64,000 nt of DNA from Bacillota bacterium (lineage in GTDB: Bacteria > Bacillota > Clostridia > Lachnospirales > Lachnospiraceae), in NCBI GenBank assembly GCA_023407575.1, contig JAEYLX010000075.1, forward strand, positions 558,001-622,000. Reading direction: 5' to 3'. Within the stretch, counting starts at the first letter, position 1, and each line of letters starts with the position of its first letter. The translations under genes and the position numbers were made by a program. Below the pieces are notes generated by a model. It was given only the letters and a program-made list of their open reading frames with translations, was not told the DNA's origin and ran no database searches. Positions 8,976-17,622 of this stretch are shown piece by piece.

Positions 8976-10757
8976 TTAAAAGCATCTTACATTCCTCTTA
9001 TTAATTTCGCTGATGACCTCTGGATTTATCTTATAATTTCTATCCATATCCAGTAAACCGTTGATTTCCTGCTGTACATCTGTGACCTGTGTGTAACAAA
9101 ATCCACTGACATAAGGTATCTTCTTTATTGCCAGGGTAATATCTTCAAATCTCTTTACAAACTCTTCTTTTGTATTGACTTTATTTCCATAACCCCAGCC
9201 ACTGTCATCATTGTTAAAGGCAATTCCGCCATATTCACTTATAATGATAGGTTGTCCTTTATAGTGATATCCATTCGCAAACGCATTTCTATAACAATTA
9301 TGTGCTATCTCTGTAGATAGTATTTCCTTGGAATGGTTAACATATCTCTCGAAAAATCTTTGGCCGGATTCCTCATAATCATGCAACGTAATAATGTCAG
9401 ATATGGTATGCTCCCATCCGTCATTTACGATTACTGGTCTCGTCGAATCAAAGGTTTTTGTAATGTAGTAAATTGCCTCAGTAAATTTCTGTTGTTTTAT
9501 ATTGGTTCGTATTTTATCCACACCCCAGGATTCATTCACAGGTGTCCAGGTTATAATACATGGATGGTTGTAATTTTGCCGCACAATTTCCATCCACTCC
9601 TTTAGAATTGCTTCGGCAGCTGTATCCGTAAATCGATAAGTAGACGGGAACTCACTCCATACCAGAACACCTTTTACATCACACCAGTACAAGAATCTTT
9701 CATCCTCAATTTTTTGATGCTTTCTTACTCCATTGTAGCCCAACGCCATAATCTTCTCAATGTCTTCTATAATCGCTGCTTCACTAGGCGGAGTCAGATG
9801 GGAATCCTTCCAGTAACCCTGATCTAAAATCAATCGTTGGTATAGAGGGGCATCATTTAACAAAATATTAGAGCCTTCTATTCTTATTTCCCTCATTCCA
9901 AAATAGGAGCTGACCTCATCCATTGTCTGTTGGTTTTGAACAATTCTATAGGTGATATCATATAGATTTGGATTTTCTGGTGACCAATATCGTATGCCAT
10001 AGATATTATCATGCTGATTGAAAAGATTCATTCTGGCAGTAAGATGATTATCGTTGGCTGATAAATAGATCTGGTTGATGAAAGTCTCCTGAAAACTTAC
10101 GGTAACCTCTACCAGTAAATTATCTTTCCTATTCTTTATGCTTCCCACCAAATCTACCTCTAGATCCAGGCTATCCTCGTTGTACACTGGTGTCATTTTT
10201 ATCTTATCAAGATGCACTTTGGGAACCAGCTCCATCCATACTGTTTTCCAGATTCCAGTGGTCTGTACATACCAACACCCGTAATTGTCCTTTTCCCAAC
10301 GTTGCTTTCCTCTTGGCTGTTCCATGCCCGACTGATCAAAAACTCTTACAGTTATATGATTTTCCCCATCCTTTAACAGATTGGTAATATTCATTGAGAA
10401 CCGGGAATATCCTCCCTTGTGTTCCCCAGTTAATTTGTGATTCACCCATACTTTGGTGTGGTAATCTGAACCTTCAAAATGAAGAATTCTGTCCTGTCCT
10501 TGCAAATCTTCTGAACTTGATGAAATTGTTCTATGATACCAGACTACCTCATGGATGCTCTCGTCTCCAATCTGGCTGTCCTTTGTTTCATAGGTATAGG
10601 GTACCTGGATTTCTCTTTCTTTTGGAAAATCACTGTACCATTCTTCTCTCTCACCTGCATCCATATCATCGAATGCAAATTCCCACATGCCATTTAAATT
10701 CATCCAATTATCCCGGACAAATTGAGGTCTGGGATAGTCTTTCTTATAACATTTCAT
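8976..10757 (-). CDS. Glycoside hydrolase family 2 protein (beta-galactosidase/glucuronidase type)
   Basis: This probably intracellular enzyme has no signal peptide and removes terminal beta-linked sugars. It has the GH2 order: a sugar-binding jelly roll (residues about 15-180), an immunoglobulin-like domain (about 180-295) and a TIM barrel. The acid/base Glu409 is in WTPVNESWG and the nucleophile Glu508 in ISEYGG. Its 593 residues match short three-domain GH2 enzymes such as beta-glucuronidases rather than LacZ. AAAGGA precedes the ATG. It stands alone with no co-directional transporter nearby. Substrate specificity (galactoside, glucuronide, mannoside) cannot be decided from sequence alone. 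Confidence 0.92.
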   Translation of the reverse strand: MKCYKKDYPRPQFVRDNWMNLNGMWEFAFDDMDAGEREEWYSDFPKEREIQVPYTYETKDSQIGDESIHEVVWYHRTISSSSEDLQGQDRILHFEGSDYHTKVWVNHKLTGEHKGGYSRFSMNITNLLKDGENHITVRVFDQSGMEQPRGKQRWEKDNYGCWYVQTTGIWKTVWMELVPKVHLDKIKMTPVYNEDSLDLEVDLVGSIKNRKDNLLVEVTVSFQETFINQIYLSANDNHLTARMNLFNQHDNIYGIRYWSPENPNLYDITYRIVQNQQTMDEVSSYFGMREIRIEGSNILLNDAPLYQRLILDQGYWKDSHLTPPSEAAIIEDIEKIMALGYNGVRKHQKIEDERFLYWCDVKGVLVWSEFPSTYRFTDTAAEAILKEWMEIVRQNYNHPCIITWTPVNESWGVDKIRTNIKQQKFTEAIYYITKTFDSTRPVIVNDGWEHTISDIITLHDYEESGQRFFERYVNHSKEILSTEIAHNCYRNAFANGYHYKGQPIIISEYGGIAFNNDDSGWGYGNKVNTKEEFVKRFEDITLAIKKIPYVSGFCYTQVTDVQQEINGLLDMDRNYKINPEVISEINKRNVRCF

Positions 10758-11013
10758 ACTGTATTTCCTTTCTCTTCTATTGTATCATTGTATTTTAATT
10801 TGAAAGTCTCTGATAAGATTCCGAACCATAAACATTGCTGTGGAATAATACATAATCATATAGGTAAATCCTTGCAACCTCTTGATAAAATCATGGTATT
10901 TTGTAAAGAAGAAAGTAAATTGACCTGCTTTTATCAAGCAAATTTAGTATTTATACTGTAAAACAAGATATTTACCACTTCGAATGGAAATATCCTGTTT
11001 TTTTAATTTCTAG

Positions 11014-11949
11014 TTAGTCAATTCGATTTAATATATAATTGTCCTGGTCACATACCAAGCAGTATAACCCTGGGTCTTCTTCACTTCTATTATCAGTGAT
11101 TTGAATGATTGGCTTATCATTCGTTTCATTCGTTAGTATAGAAGAAATTTTGTAAATATTTGCGTCAAACGTTACCATCTTACTTACCTCTTCGTTGACA
11201 TCTGTTAATATAAAGTCTCTATTTTTGAAACTAAGTATATTTACATTTGGAGTATTTAAATGTAGTCCTGCAAATTGTAAAACTACTTCCTTTACACCAT
11301 CCTGATTTATATCTATCGCTTGCGGAGTTCCCCAGTTATGAAAAGATAGCCACTTATCATTTGCCTCATCATAAACTAAATATGTGTAACCAACAATTGA
11401 AGACCCGATACAGGAAACTATTCGCATACTCTCTCCGTTATAAAGGTAGTCCAACTGTAATTCATAAACCACAATAGAATCAATATCTTGCGCATATCCT
11501 AAATAATTTAAAAAATATTCTTTTCCAAGATACTGAAAAACCCCATGAATATTACTGTCTTCATCAGAAATGAGCTTAATATTAATTTCTGTTTCATCAA
11601 TTCTACCCAATGCTTCTACTTTTACTTCATTAAATGAATCTAGCTCGTTTGCATAAGTTATATCACTAAATTCAACTTTCTTAGACATTAATTCTATTTT
11701 GTCAGGGAGGCTAAAATCCTGTGTTTGATCCATTCGCTGATAGTTATCTTCATCTACTTGATTAATATAATTTTGTTCTTCTGCTTTATTTTCATTTTTT
11801 GCTGTAACAACATCACCTGCTCCAGTAACTGAACAAAAAATTAATAATAATACTAAAATTAAAACTCTCACAATATTCCCTATCCTATCTACAGTTTGTA
11901 CTATATTTTTGTATCTGTAAGTCCATTGTATATTAATTAATTCTCTCAT
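11014..11949 (-). CDS. Exported protein of unknown function with a VCBS/FG-GAP-like segment
   Basis: I do not recognise a specific family for this 311-residue protein. A hydrophobic stretch at about residues 28-42 (IVRVLILVLLLIFC) looks like a signal peptide or membrane anchor after a longer charged N-terminus. A low-complexity linker rich in Asn, Glu and Asp follows. Near residue 215 the segment DINQDGVKEVVLQF resembles the calcium-binding VCBS/FG-GAP motif, suggesting a beta-propeller-like extracellular module. The upstream ribosome site is weak (AAGGCAG). It stands alone between a GH2 gene and an AraC relic. Confidence 0.6.
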   Translation of the reverse strand: MRELINIQWTYRYKNIVQTVDRIGNIVRVLILVLLLIFCSVTGAGDVVTAKNENKAEEQNYINQVDEDNYQRMDQTQDFSLPDKIELMSKKVEFSDITYANELDSFNEVKVEALGRIDETEINIKLISDEDSNIHGVFQYLGKEYFLNYLGYAQDIDSIVVYELQLDYLYNGESMRIVSCIGSSIVGYTYLVYDEANDKWLSFHNWGTPQAIDINQDGVKEVVLQFAGLHLNTPNVNILSFKNRDFILTDVNEEVSKMVTFDANIYKISSILTNETNDKPIIQITDNRSEEDPGLYCLVCDQDNYILNRID

Positions 11950-12133
11950 CTTCTGCCTTTAAAGTTGAAATAGATTCCTAACTATTTTAACAAATTATTT
12001 CCAAACTTACCATAGCAGAATGACATTTTTATAGTGCTTTCCCAATTTACAAGTTTCAAATACTGGCTCAATATATTCTTTAATTGTACTCAGACAATAA
12101 TAAAAAAGCTTTGCAATTCTTGCTATATTCCTT

Positions 12134-12240
12134 TCAATATTCACTGGGGCTTATACCATAGTAATTCTTAAAGGCTCTGGAAAATACAGCTGAATTTTAT
12201 AGTCCAAGCTCATAGGCAAGAGACTGCAAAGCAGGCGCTC
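12134..12240 (-). pseudogene. Relic of an AraC family regulator (C-terminal helix-turn-helix)
   Basis: The minus strand encodes LAYELGL, a stop codon, then NSAVFSRAFKNYYGISPSEY and a stop. This is the second helix-turn-helix and closing signature of AraC proteins, with the in-frame TAA falling where a codon such as Glu is expected. No remaining upstream AraC sequence was found. It lies in the 380-base gap between the unknown exported protein and the 4Fe-4S protein. A GAGGGAAAG/CTTTCCC hairpin (12243-12270) borders it. Confidence 0.75.
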
Positions 12241-12284
12241 TCCGAGGGAAAGTGATTTTTCTTTCCCCTCGTACCTTCTACAAA

Positions 12285-12325
12285 AATGGCTATCCATCTT
12301 CCTATCATGAAAATAGACAGCCAAT
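12285..12325 (-). terminator. Terminator after the 4Fe-4S protein
   Basis: On the minus strand, GGCTGTCTATTTTC pairs imperfectly with GAAGATGGATAGCC over a 7-base loop and is followed by ATTTTTG. It starts five bases past the stop codon of the 4Fe-4S gene. The arms resemble the hairpins at 16774-16814 and 42714-42747. Confidence 0.6.
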
Positions 12326-12329
12326 ATTA

Positions 12330-13610
12330 TTAATTCTTTGTACTTTTCTTTGAAAGCAATCTGTCCAAATAGATGGATTTAAATTGTTTACTTGCTAACA
12401 TCTGTTTTAAAGGAGGTAACTTAAGAATAACTCCCAGAACTGCTGCCATAGCACGGTGATTAGCAAAGGCCTGATTATCAAAGATAAGATTTTGCAGAGT
12501 TCCTTTTTCGATTGCTTGCAGTACAAATCTATGCGTACTGTTCACAGGTGTTATAACTTGAATCTCTCTTTGCACTAATTCGATAACCTTTTTAGGGCAA
12601 CTACGCACACATACACCACAACCGAGACATACCTCTGTATCTATCACAGCTACAGCTTTACCTTCCTCATTTTTATTCATAGAAATTGCTAATACCGGGC
12701 AAACCTTTACACATTTGCCACATCCGATACAGTCCTTCGAAATCTTAGGGATATAATTGGTAGTAGCTACTGGCTGCATTGGACTAAACTTTCTTGCTGC
12801 CTGCAAGGCTTCACAGCAACAACCGCAGCAATTGCATATAAAGGCAGGGTCTTCACGAACATTCTCACCAATCTGAACCAGATTAGCAGTATAAGATCGT
12901 TCTAATACATCCATTGCTTCTTTCTTATCAATCAATCGTGCATGATGTCCATGTTCAGCAAGAGAACGGGCAACATTTCCAAAGGTCAGGCACACATCCA
13001 ACGGGGCATCTATTTCACAGGGATGGCCTGCATGCAACATCTTATGTCTGCAATAACAGGTTCCAAGTCCTATATGGCTGGCTTCCTCAATTATATGGCT
13101 GGCTCTTTCGTAATCCAAAATATGAATCGTGTTGTCCTTTGTCAAAATTGGTTCCTGTACATAAACTCTGCCCAGATGTGTTTCTGTTGCATAGAATAAG
13201 TCTTTAACAAAATCCTCTTCTACATTCATATATTGATAATACAATTCACTCAAATATTTCTGATCAATATCGCCTCTTGTACGCATTAAAGCAAATTCAA
13301 TAAAACCTGCCATTGGTGGCGGCATTACAAATTGCCGTACTCCATGATAAAAGGAATCCACTAGTAATGCCTTTTCACAAAGATGCTCTAAGAAGGCTTC
13401 TGCTTTCCCCTCTGTGGTATTCCAAATTTTCGCTGCCTTTTTTGCAGTAAATGGGCGTACCGGCAATAATGCAACCCATTTAGCTTCCTTTTCCGTATAA
13501 AGAACCTGCAAAATTTTATATAAGCTTTCTGTTGGTGGAGCCCCCTGTGTAAACCAATTAATTCTTTCTTCTAAATTCTTATAAGCATCTTTACTTGTTA
13601 TATGTCCCAT
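12330..13610 (-). CDS. 4Fe-4S ferredoxin-type protein with N-terminal helical domain
   Basis: This cytoplasmic redox protein is probably an electron-transfer component, partner unknown. The start was moved to the ATG at 13610, which has AAGGAAGGTG upstream. The first 120 residues look like a winged-helix-like domain. A cysteine cluster follows at about residue 260 (NCCGCCCEAL). Two classical 4Fe-4S motifs come next: CIGCGKCVKVCP and CLGCGVCVRSCP. An earlier CYCRHK segment may also bind metal. The 426-residue layout matches a ferredoxin-domain family widespread in Clostridia. It is transcribed divergently from the VOC gene at 13861. Confidence 0.85.
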   Translation of the reverse strand: MGHITSKDAYKNLEERINWFTQGAPPTESLYKILQVLYTEKEAKWVALLPVRPFTAKKAAKIWNTTEGKAEAFLEHLCEKALLVDSFYHGVRQFVMPPPMAGFIEFALMRTRGDIDQKYLSELYYQYMNVEEDFVKDLFYATETHLGRVYVQEPILTKDNTIHILDYERASHIIEEASHIGLGTCYCRHKMLHAGHPCEIDAPLDVCLTFGNVARSLAEHGHHARLIDKKEAMDVLERSYTANLVQIGENVREDPAFICNCCGCCCEALQAARKFSPMQPVATTNYIPKISKDCIGCGKCVKVCPVLAISMNKNEEGKAVAVIDTEVCLGCGVCVRSCPKKVIELVQREIQVITPVNSTHRFVLQAIEKGTLQNLIFDNQAFANHRAMAAVLGVILKLPPLKQMLASKQFKSIYLDRLLSKKSTKN

Positions 13611-13860
13611 GGCTGCACCTTCCTTATACAATTTGGATAGACATATAACCATATTATCAAATTATTTCCAAACTTACTATAGAAAGAAAATATAATTTTC
13701 TTTGTGCCCATATCATCATAATACTAAACTGCATTAATTTTATTCCAATCGTATATTTTATAAATTATAAGTATATCACCCTTGAAAACTTAGTGGCAGT
13801 ACATCAGTTCTTGTGATAGAATTAATTAGTAAATAATTCTAATATTAAGGAGGGGCTTTT

Positions 13861-14244
13861 ATGTCAATACCTACAATTAATTTTGCCTCTGTTACACTAG
13901 ATTGCCCAAATCAAGAGGTGTTAGCTGATTTCTACACCACATTATTGGGATGGAACAAACAACGCTTTGATGAAGAATGGCTTGCAGTTATTTCTCCAGA
14001 TAAACACATTTGCCTACTATTTCAAGAGATAGAGGATTATATCCCACCAGTTTGGCCAAATGAAAAAGGGAAACAACAGCAAATGACACATTTAGATTTT
14101 TCTTCAACTCCAAATGAAAAAGAAGCCGTTAAAAGTCACGCTCTTGCTTGTGGCGCTACTTTGGCTTCCGTTCAATATTCTTCGAATTATACGGTCTTTA
14201 TTGATCCTGTCGGACACCCCTTTTGTATTAGCTTTTTCAACTGA
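13861..14244 (+). CDS. VOC family protein (Glyoxalase_6-like)
   Basis: This 127-residue single-domain vicinal-oxygen-chelate protein has TAAGGAGGGG before its ATG. The opening strand and helix VTLDCPNQEVLADFYTTLLGW and the closing FIDPVGHPFCI are typical of the glyoxalase-like subgroup. The Phe/Trp-rich middle (YIPPVWPNEKGKQQQMTHLDF) is the usual substrate-facing region. Function beyond the fold is unknown. It is a single-gene unit divergent from the 4Fe-4S gene. Confidence 0.87.
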   Translation: MSIPTINFASVTLDCPNQEVLADFYTTLLGWNKQRFDEEWLAVISPDKHICLLFQEIEDYIPPVWPNEKGKQQQMTHLDFSSTPNEKEAVKSHALACGATLASVQYSSNYTVFIDPVGHPFCISFFN

Positions 14245-14298
14245 TGCAACAATGCATATTATCATATTTTAAGAGGTCGTAAAAATGTATATATTATC

Positions 14299-14425
14299 TT
14301 ATATCTTTTTTCCAATATAAAATACATACCCATAATATTGTTTGTATTTTGAATACAAATCTGCCTCACGCCTCATAAATGAAATCATTTCCTCGACAGT
14401 TCTATTTCCTGAATGCTTTTTCAGG
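14299..14425 (-). pseudogene. Relic of a SAM-dependent methyltransferase C-terminus
   Basis: The minus strand carries a start-less frame encoding FLKKHSGNRTVEEMISFMRR and then EADLYSKYKQYYGYVFYIGK before a stop. The ending YYGYVFYIGKK is, from memory, characteristic of a class I methyltransferase family in Firmicutes. The N-terminal methyltransferase domain is missing. The relic begins directly after a consensus promoter (14427-14455), as if an internal deletion fused a promoter to the gene's 3' end. Confidence 0.65.
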
Positions 14426-14426
14426 A

Positions 14427-14455
14427 ATTATAGTGAACGGTCGTTTACTTGTCAA
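14427..14455 (-). promoter_or_regulatory. Orphan consensus promoter with operator-like centre
   Basis: On the minus strand TTGACA (14450-14455), a 17-base spacer and TATAAT (14427-14432) make a perfect sigma-A type promoter. The spacer contains AAACGACCGTT, similar to half-sites of TetR operators. It drives no intact gene; only the methyltransferase relic follows. A short hairpin (TTCCTGAA/TTCAGGAA) overlaps the probable transcript start. Confidence 0.75.
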
Positions 14456-14516
14456 CAGAGATTTACCTTTAGATATCTATCTTAACTGTGATTGGCTTGA
14501 ACTATATATTACATTT

Positions 14517-15275
14517 TTATTTGATAGCAGTGCCTTCAAAGGTAATTACTTTTTCAGCATTTACCGGATGCTGGCCATATTTATAATCTGAAGAAATTAC
14601 AATATCTTGAAAGCCTATATTTTCAAGTATTAATTTAAACTCTTCTACTCCATACCAGCGTAACGGAAAGTACTCCAATTCACTTTCCAAAAGTACACCG
14701 GCACGCCACTTTTCATATCTAGTATGCGAAATCGTAAACTGATTTATATAGTCAACTTGTACAATTTTTTTATCTAAGGTGATTATGTCTCCATTATCAC
14801 ACGGAAAGGTTCTTGTAGAACTAATACCAATTGAAATATTTGTTTGCAGGAAGATATCAATGATTAATTTACCTCCATTGGATAAATGATTATAAAAGTT
14901 ATGTAACGCTTTTATGGAATCTGCTCTTTCCTGTAATAACAGAAATGTTCCTGTTGGTACAATAATCGCATCATATTTTTTCTCTTGTGAAAATGATTCC
15001 ATCTTCGCCTCAAAAAGATTAGGCTTTAGATTTCTTATTCTACAATTATTCTTACATATGTTTAACATTTCTTTTGAACAGTCAAATCCATCAACCTCAA
15101 AACCCTTTTCGATCAGTGGAATTAGCATACGTCCAGTTCCTGTGGCAGGTTCAAGAATTCTCCCCTTACACGACTTTAATCTCTCCGTATAAAATTCTAT
15201 GTCACCAAAAGAATGACCAATGGGTTTATCCATATCATATACTTCTGAAGACAGTCTTCCATAATAACTCAACAT
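14517..15275 (-). CDS. Class I SAM-dependent methyltransferase
   Basis: This 252-residue Rossmann-fold methyltransferase shows motif I as ILEPATGTGRMLIPL (about residues 40-55), motif II acid at VDGFDCS and motif IV at DAIIVPTGTF. The C-terminal part ends in a beta-strand segment near FQDIVISSDYKYG. GAAGGT precedes the ATG. It lies downstream of an AraC-GyrI gene in the same orientation, separated by 29-base tandem repeats. The acceptor substrate (small molecule more likely than nucleic acid) is unknown. Confidence 0.88.
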   Translation of the reverse strand: MLSYYGRLSSEVYDMDKPIGHSFGDIEFYTERLKSCKGRILEPATGTGRMLIPLIEKGFEVDGFDCSKEMLNICKNNCRIRNLKPNLFEAKMESFSQEKKYDAIIVPTGTFLLLQERADSIKALHNFYNHLSNGGKLIIDIFLQTNISIGISSTRTFPCDNGDIITLDKKIVQVDYINQFTISHTRYEKWRAGVLLESELEYFPLRWYGVEEFKLILENIGFQDIVISSDYKYGQHPVNAEKVITFEGTAIK

Positions 15276-15302
15276 CTCTGATTACCTTCTTTCCTATGTT
15301 TT

Positions 15303-15411
15303 AGATTATACTTTTCTGATTAGAGCGTTTCAGATTATACTTTTCTGATTGGAGCGTTTTAGATCATACGTTTCTACCAGGATTATGATAGGTTATAGTT
15401 TTCTAACGGGA
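15303..15411. repeat. 29-bp tandem repeats derived from the end of the AraC gene
   Basis: Units starting AGATTATACTTTTCTGATT are at 15303, 15332 and, diverged, 15361 (AGATCATACGTTTCTACCA). A fourth degenerate copy (GTTATAGTTTTCTAACG) covers the last codons of the AraC-GyrI gene ending at 15393. The spacer between the two genes thus looks like decayed duplications of that gene's 3' end. Confidence 0.7.
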
Positions 15412-16277
15412 ATATAAATGTCCATAACTGTATCCTTTCTATGATGACAACGTTCATCGTAGAATTCAAAATCAAGCTTACGTTCGTCATATACATATCC
15501 ACTGCTTCTAAACCAATCTTCAAAAATATACTTCCAGGTGCCAGCAATCATCATTGCAAACTCCCTTTGTTCTTCGTCTTTTGTGGTATCTACCGGCGTT
15601 GTTGTAAATACAGCATACTCCGCTTCCGGAACTTCTACTGTCAACATATCCTCCTCGACCTTTGAAAAATCATCAACAATTACACCCAAAAGATAGCATG
15701 CACTCCCTTCATCAGATAACGGAACGTACAATCCCACTTCGCCATGCTTATTGGGATTTAAAATTTGATACATTTTATTTTCCAGATTTTCACCATCATA
15801 ATTAATCCAGAAGGAGGCAATATCCTTTGTATATGTTCCACCAGTAATATTGGTTTTAATCCCATATCCAGCGACCTTAAAGGCTGGCTTCTTAACAATT
15901 ACAGGCTTCCTAGAATAACCCACAGCTTCAAATGTTGGTCCAGCATTCGTATTCTCTGTCATCTGTTCTATAAACTGCGTTGGACTACAACCAAAGCCTT
16001 TCCGAAAAGCTTTGGTAAATCCGCTGGAGGTCTCAAATCCATATTCCAAAGCAATATCAATAACTTTTCTGCCCTTGCTTAATTCTGTAGCTGCTAAAGA
16101 TAGCCTTCGTTTTCGAATATAGTCCATAACAGAAACACCCATACATAAATTGAATACTCTACAAAAATGATAAAGTGAGTAACCTGTTTGACTGGCAACT
16201 TCATCAACTATAATCTCTTCTTTTATATGGTTTTCCATGAATTCTATACATTTATCTATATTCTCTCTATAATTCAA
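15393..16277 (-). CDS. AraC family regulator with GyrI-like effector-binding domain
   Basis: This 294-residue regulator has an N-terminal AraC DNA-binding domain (residues about 8-105: VASQTGYSLYHFCRVF, ALEYGFETSSGFTKAFRKGF) and a C-terminal GyrI-like domain that in relatives binds small ligands. The start is a TTG at 16277, supported by CAGGAGAA upstream; no better ATG exists. It is followed by a methyltransferase, a possible target. Two more AraC-GyrI proteins occur in the window (48826 and 53404), but this one is clearly more distant from them than they are from each other. Confidence 0.9.
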   Translation of the reverse strand: MNYRENIDKCIEFMENHIKEEIIVDEVASQTGYSLYHFCRVFNLCMGVSVMDYIRKRRLSLAATELSKGRKVIDIALEYGFETSSGFTKAFRKGFGCSPTQFIEQMTENTNAGPTFEAVGYSRKPVIVKKPAFKVAGYGIKTNITGGTYTKDIASFWINYDGENLENKMYQILNPNKHGEVGLYVPLSDEGSACYLLGVIVDDFSKVEEDMLTVEVPEAEYAVFTTTPVDTTKDEEQREFAMMIAGTWKYIFEDWFRSSGYVYDERKLDFEFYDERCHHRKDTVMDIYIPVRKL

Positions 16278-16421
16278 TATTTTTCTCCTGCCCTTTATCC
16301 TTACGATAGCTCTATTATAACAATTATTCTAAAAGTATGCTGTTCCAATTTTGCTAACTATAAATAATTATATTGATTGAATTATCCTTATGATTCACCT
16401 AAAACAAACACTATAATAACA

Positions 16422-16762
16422 GTTTTATAATGGAGTAAGATTATTATAATGAGGCAAGGTTGTTATAATGCAGTAAGGTTGTTATAATGCAGTAAGGTTG
16501 TTATAATGAAGCAAGGTTGTTTAATGCAGTAATGTTATTATAATAGAGCAAGGTTGTTATAATGCAGTAAGGTTATTATAATGAAGCAAGGTTGTTATAA
16601 TGCAGTAAGGTTATTATAATGAAGCAAGGTTGTTATAATGCAGTAAGGTTATTATAATAGAGCAAGGTTGTTATAATGCAGTAAGGTTATTATAATAGAG
16701 CAAGGTTGTTATAATGCAGTAAGATTGTTATAATGCAGTAAGATTGTTATAATGGAGCAAAA
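16422..16762. repeat. 19-bp minisatellite, 18 copies
   Basis: Eighteen head-to-tail units of about 19 bases fill 341 bases; one unit lacks a single base. The consensus is TTGTTATAATGCAGTAAGG, with alternating variants (ATTATAATGAAGCAAGG and ATAGAGCAAGG). Nearly every unit contains TATAAT on the plus strand. There is no unique spacer between units, so this is not a CRISPR array. It lies between an AraC gene start and the DsbA-like gene's end and encodes no protein. Confidence 0.95.
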
Positions 16763-16773
16763 TTGTTACAGAA

Positions 16774-16814
16774 AATGGCTGCTTATTTTCACCATGGGAA
16801 AATAAACAGCCATT
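16774..16814 (-). terminator. Terminator after the DsbA-like gene
   Basis: AATGGCTGCTTATTTTC and GAAAATAAACAGCCATT form a 17-base stem with one mismatch and a 7-base loop. On the minus strand it is followed by TTTTC. It lies about 60 bases past the DsbA-like stop and abuts the minisatellite. Confidence 0.65.
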
Positions 16815-16870
16815 ATAATCGTATTCATAACAAGTGAAGTGCTTAGTCGTTTAATCTTATTAATTCTTAG

Positions 16871-17509
16871 TTACAATCCTAATGCATATACCTTGTTCAA
16901 GGCAGTCAAGAAATGTGCCGGGTCTTGTGCACCTGATACTGAATATTTTCCATCAATGATAAAATGCGGAATGGTGTCAATCCCGTACCTACGGGCTGCA
17001 GCCTCATCCTTTTGCACCTCATTTTTCAAGCTGCCACTTGCAAGCTCCTGATTGAATTTAGGTATATCCAGACCTATATCCTCAGCAATTTGCAATAGTG
17101 CTTTCTCATTGCCAATATCCATACCTTCTTCAAAATATGCTTTAAAATATCGATTGATTAAAGTATGCTCTTTATCATACTTTTTTGCATACTGCAGAAT
17201 CTGATGTGCCAATCCCGTATTGTTAAGCTTCATCGCATCAAAATCATAGTTCAGACCAACTTCACGACCTGCTGCTGCAATTCTTTCGTTATTTGCTTTT
17301 GATTGCTCATAACTGATATGATATTTATCAGCAACTATTTGATGAATATCCTTGCCCTTTGTATCGACATTTGCCATATTAAGCTGGAAGCTTCTAAAAA
17401 CCAGTTCAACCTCATCTTTGTGTTCAAACTCGGACAACGCCTTTTCAAACTTTGCATCACCCAAATAGCAGAAGGGACATACAAAATCAAACCAAACCTC
17501 TATTTTCAT
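16871..17509 (-). CDS. DsbA family (FrnE-like) thiol oxidoreductase
   Basis: This 212-residue protein is a cytoplasmic DsbA-like disulfide oxidoreductase or isomerase. The thioredoxin-fold active site CPFC is at residues 11-14 (DFVCPFCYLG). The inserted helical domain lies in the middle, and the cis-Pro loop is at DTIPHFII. No signal peptide is present, which fits FrnE-type rather than periplasmic DsbA. GAAAGGAG precedes the ATG. It is about 110 bases downstream of the YwnB-like gene on the same strand, with an intervening hairpin, so co-transcription is partial at most. Confidence 0.9.
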   Translation of the reverse strand: MKIEVWFDFVCPFCYLGDAKFEKALSEFEHKDEVELVFRSFQLNMANVDTKGKDIHQIVADKYHISYEQSKANNERIAAAGREVGLNYDFDAMKLNNTGLAHQILQYAKKYDKEHTLINRYFKAYFEEGMDIGNEKALLQIAEDIGLDIPKFNQELASGSLKNEVQKDEAAARRYGIDTIPHFIIDGKYSVSGAQDPAHFLTALNKVYALGL

Positions 17510-17541
17510 ATGATTTACTCCTTTCTTCTCTATCCTTTAAC

Positions 17542-17589
17542 TACCAAGAGGGGAACAGCTGACCTACTGCTGTTTCCCCTCCGCTGGTA
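17542..17589 (-). terminator. Hairpin between YwnB-like and DsbA-like genes
   Basis: AGGGGAACAGC (17549-17559) and GCTGTTTCCCCT (17569-17580) pair with one bulge; flanking TACCA and TGGTA extend the stem. The T-tract is weak, so it may act as an attenuating or processing hairpin rather than a full terminator. Confidence 0.5.
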
Positions 17590-17622
17590 ATTAAGAAATT
17601 ATTTATTTTCAGTTTTAATGTA

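Noticed and set aside
10394..10798. Plus-strand 134-codon ORF
   Set aside because: It is antisense to the GH2 gene start and has no ribosome site.
16422..16762. Possible CRISPR array
   Set aside because: Units are contiguous 19-mers with no unique spacers and no cas genes nearby; it is a minisatellite.
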